Source: Phycisphaerae bacterium
GTDB taxonomy: Bacteria > Planctomycetota > Phycisphaerae > UBA1845 > UTPLA1
Reading direction: 5' to 3'
Assembly (NCBI GenBank): GCA_016935885.1
Contig: JAFGQA010000139.1
Coordinates: 1-7,062 of the forward strand
DNA: 7,062 nt
Below, one piece after another: positions 5,649 to 7,062 of this stretch. Position 1 is the stretch's first letter. Every line of letters starts with the position of its first letter. A model generated the notes under the pieces. The model ran no database searches and was not told where the DNA came from. It was given only the letters and a program-made list of their open reading frames with translations. Position numbers and translations under genes: made by a program.

Positions 5649-6667
5649 TTCGGAATCTTCCTGCCAATCGAGTGCCTCTCAGACGTGTTCAGTCCAATCG
5701 TTAGCTGCTTCGGGGCATCTATCTCATCTACTAACCGCCGTACAGCTTGTCTCACGTACCCACCCTCCAGGTCTATTCCTATGACACGTCGCCCAGTTCG
5801 GAGAGCCGCCACGGCCGTGGTGCCGGCGCCGATGAACGGATCTAGGACCCACCCGCCAGTGTCCGTGCTGGCGAGGATTGCGCGTTCCACCAAGGCTACG
5901 GGCTTCTGCGTCGGATGCTTGCCGTGCCGCTTCTCTGCCGCAGACGGAGGCATCTCCTCCCAGACATCCACAGGGCTGTCATGCCTAGTAGGCCACACCG
6001 TCTTCATCTGTCGATTACCTGCACGAAGCTTCATCTCTCTGTAGTCGAAGTAGTGCTTGCTCTTCCTGTTCTTTGCGGCCCAGATGATCGTCTCCGTCGC
6101 GTGCGTGAAGTAGCGGCAGGACAGGTTCGGCGGAGGGTTGGGCTTAACCCAGGTGATGTCGTTCAACAGCTTGAAGCCGAGCTGCTGCATCGCGAACCCA
6201 ACCGAGTGAATGACGTGGGCGGTGCCCGACACCCAGATCGTGCCGTTCGGCTTTAAGACGCGTTGGCAGCGGTCCAGCCATGCGCGGTTGAACTCATGGT
6301 TCTCCTCCGGGCCCTTGCTTTTGTCCCAGTCACCCTTGTCTACGCAGACCATCCGGCCCGCATGACAGGAGATACCACCGTTGCTGAGGAAGTAGGGCGG
6401 GTCGGCGAAGATCATGTCGAACACGCCCTCCTTCCAACGTTCGGCAACGCGATCCATCCAGGTCAGGCAGTTGGCCTGGTAGAGCCAAACCCCGTGGCCC
6501 GGGTCAGACCAGGCGAGCTTGACCTCTTGCTCAATCTCCTTGGGCTTCCCGCGCTTCCTCACCGCATCGCCCGCGCCTACCATGATGGACTCCGGTGCCA
6601 TACTGATGTCGAACGGGTTCTCAGGAGAAACGGGCATGGCCGGCTGGCTGGTGCGCTTCTTACCCAT
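5645..6667 (-). CDS. Beta-class DNA adenine methyltransferase, DpnA/M2.DpnII-like
   Basis: A 340-residue methyltransferase that transfers a methyl group from S-adenosylmethionine to DNA, protecting host sites from the adjacent endonuclease. Motif IV is IFADPPYFLSNGGIS (residues 86-100, DPPY 89-92), then MVCVDKGDWDKSKG, RVLKPNGTIWVSGTAH, ITWVKPNPPPNLSCRYFTHA (171-190), TETIIWAAKN, GKHPTQKP (249-256) and motif I LDPFIGAGTT (275-284). Motif order IV then I is the beta class, and the stretch from DPPYFLSNGG through NLSCRYFTH(A/S)TET is characteristic of DpnA-type enzymes. N6-adenine methylation of GATC is expected by homology, not shown. The first 60 residues are an extension relative to DpnA. 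The start MGKKRT is chosen because a -10 box lies eight bases upstream; the in-frame ATG at 6709 would fall upstream of the promoter. It overlaps the endonuclease start by four bases. Confidence 0.9.
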   Translation of the reverse strand: MGKKRTSQPAMPVSPENPFDISMAPESIMVGAGDAVRKRGKPKEIEQEVKLAWSDPGHGVWLYQANCLTWMDRVAERWKEGVFDMIFADPPYFLSNGGISCHAGRMVCVDKGDWDKSKGPEENHEFNRAWLDRCQRVLKPNGTIWVSGTAHVIHSVGFAMQQLGFKLLNDITWVKPNPPPNLSCRYFTHATETIIWAAKNRKSKHYFDYREMKLRAGNRQMKTVWPTRHDSPVDVWEEMPPSAAEKRHGKHPTQKPVALVERAILASTDTGGWVLDPFIGAGTTAVAALRTGRRVIGIDLEGGYVRQAVRRLVDEIDAPKQLTIGLNTSERHSIGRKIPK

Positions 6668-6675
6668 CGCCCGCC

Positions 6676-6703
6676 AGCATATCGGCCAATGCAGAGACGT
6701 CAA
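6676..6703 (-). promoter_or_regulatory. Promoter of the restriction-modification module, near-leaderless
   Basis: On the minus strand TTGACG (6698-6703), a 16-bp spacer and TATGCT (6676-6681) are followed by eight bases (GGCGGGCG) and the ATG at 6667. The expected transcription start falls within one or two bases of the start codon. The layout matches the promoter at 4457-4484 in -35 sequence, spacer length and distance to ATG, so the two modules may be recognised by the same sigma factor. GGCGGG just before the ATG is too close to serve as a standard ribosome site. Confidence 0.6.
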
Positions 6704-6890
6704 GCACAACAGAACTGGGTGGGTCCAAGGATTCGTGGGTTCAAGGGGTCCAGGGAAGACGAGGGCGAGCCATACGAGATTCTAGATTTGAGATTGGTGA
6801 TTCCAGAGGACTTGGGAGTCTACGGCATACGGCCGACAGCATACGGCCGGAGCGTGGACAAGCCAGACGGACGGGGAACGCGCAGCCGGC

Positions 6891-6928
6891 GAAGTCAGAA
6901 GGCAGAAGTCAGAACTGTGAAGTCTGAG
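6891..6928. repeat. Three-copy tandem repeat with 14-nt period
   Basis: GAAGTCAGAA occurs at 6891-6900 and 6905-6914, and the variant GAAGTCTGAG at 6919-6928; the starts are exactly 14 nt apart. The spacers (GGCA and CTGT) differ. It is a small decayed tandem repeat within the word-repeat spacer upstream of the methyltransferase promoter. Confidence 0.7.
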
Positions 6929-7014
6929 GGACAAGTAGCCGACAGCCAACAGCATACGGCTGACAGCAGGATGCCCTGACGCGAGTTGGTGAAGGGAGTG
7001 GATTTTCGACTCAT

Positions 7015-7034
7015 CGTAAGTTGCGGAACTTGCG
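7015..7034. repeat. 8-bp hairpin at the right edge
   Basis: CGTAAGTT (7015-7022) and AACTTGCG (7027-7034) pair around the loop GCGG, with one G-T wobble. No T-run follows on either strand, so a terminator role is not supported. It may belong to whatever gene lies beyond the window. Confidence 0.35.
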
Positions 7035-7062
7035 CCTACTTGGGAATCGGAAACTCCCCCGG

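Larger units (their letters stand above)
6704..7062. repeat. Gene-free spacer of degenerate short repeated words
   Basis: No credible gene is seen on either strand; frames open here on the plus strand run antisense into the methyltransferase gene. The spacer consists of successive word families: GGGTCCAAGG, GGGTTCAAGG and GGGTCCAGGG (about 6720-6755); GAGATTCTAGATTTGAGATT followed by GGTGATTCC (6776-6804); ACAGCATACGGC at 6836-6847 and again at 6949-6960, within longer GCCGACAGC/GCATACGGC text; and a 14-nt-period run at 6891-6928 (separate entry). The copies are imperfect, so these are not CRISPR repeats. Such wording is typical of expanding, decaying intergenic repeats in some uncultivated bacteria (my impression). 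The last 90 bases hold only a short hairpin. Confidence 0.6.

Noticed and set aside
6668..6709. Upstream ATG adding 14 residues to the methyltransferase
   Set aside because: The added residues (MCLTSLHWPICWRA) are unlike the family, and the -10 and -35 boxes lie within this stretch, so mRNA would start after this ATG.
6821..6967. CRISPR array
   Set aside because: Repeats are short, irregularly spaced and imperfect, with no uniform spacers.
6263..6979. Long plus-strand open frame across the right-hand spacer
   Set aside because: It lies mostly antisense to the methyltransferase gene and continues through repeat words; the protein has no recognisable domain.
1..7062. Depletion of GATC as a sign of self-avoidance
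   Set aside because: By eye there are about 18 GATC sites where somewhat over 25 might be expected; the count is rough and the window too short to draw a conclusion.

Overview
GC-rich bacterial (possibly archaeal) DNA carrying an accessory defence region. Every confident gene from 738 to 6667 is on the minus strand and reads right to left; a small hicBA toxin-antitoxin remnant at the left edge reads the other way. The host cannot be named. The GC-rich codon use, mix of leaderless and Shine-Dalgarno starts, and word-like degenerate repeats in the right-hand spacer recall uncultivated candidate-phylum genomes, but that is an impression only.

Layout on the minus strand, in transcription order. 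(1) Restriction-modification module: a beta-class DNA methyltransferase resembling DpnA/M2.DpnII (5645-6667), then a DpnII-like type II endonuclease (4500-5648) joined by an ATGA overlap. A TTGACG-N16-TATGCT promoter sits so close to the methyltransferase ATG that the mRNA should be leaderless or nearly so. (2) A second module with its own, almost identical promoter (TTGACA-N16-TATCCT, 6 nt before an ATG): a helix-hairpin-helix DNA glycosylase-like protein with a C-terminal four-cysteine cluster (3578-4450), an Mrr-type endonuclease with an N-terminal domain of the kind thought to read modified bases (2557-3561), a DUF4268 protein with a nuclease-like N-terminus (1618-2553), a small PD-(D/E)XK-type nuclease (1208-1621), and after 71 nt a small two-part DNA-binding protein (738-1136). 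The four genes from 4450 to 1208 are separated by 16 nt, 3 nt and a 4-nt overlap, so they look like one transcription unit.

Plus strand, left edge: an intact hicB antitoxin (9-221) overlaps a hicA toxin gene (218-442) broken by an in-frame TAG and with CTG where ATG is expected. The spacer 443-737 lies between convergent units and carries a perfect 14-bp-stem hairpin (490-520). The right-hand spacer 6704-7062 has no believable gene and is filled with short degenerate repeated words.

Working model (inference): the first module methylates and cuts by sequence, possibly at GATC. The second could attack DNA with altered bases: a glycosylase exposes or removes a base, an Mrr-like enzyme recognises modification, and two further nuclease-fold proteins assist. 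The four-gene glycosylase/Mrr/DUF4268/PD-(D/E)XK unit is the best candidate here for an undescribed system.
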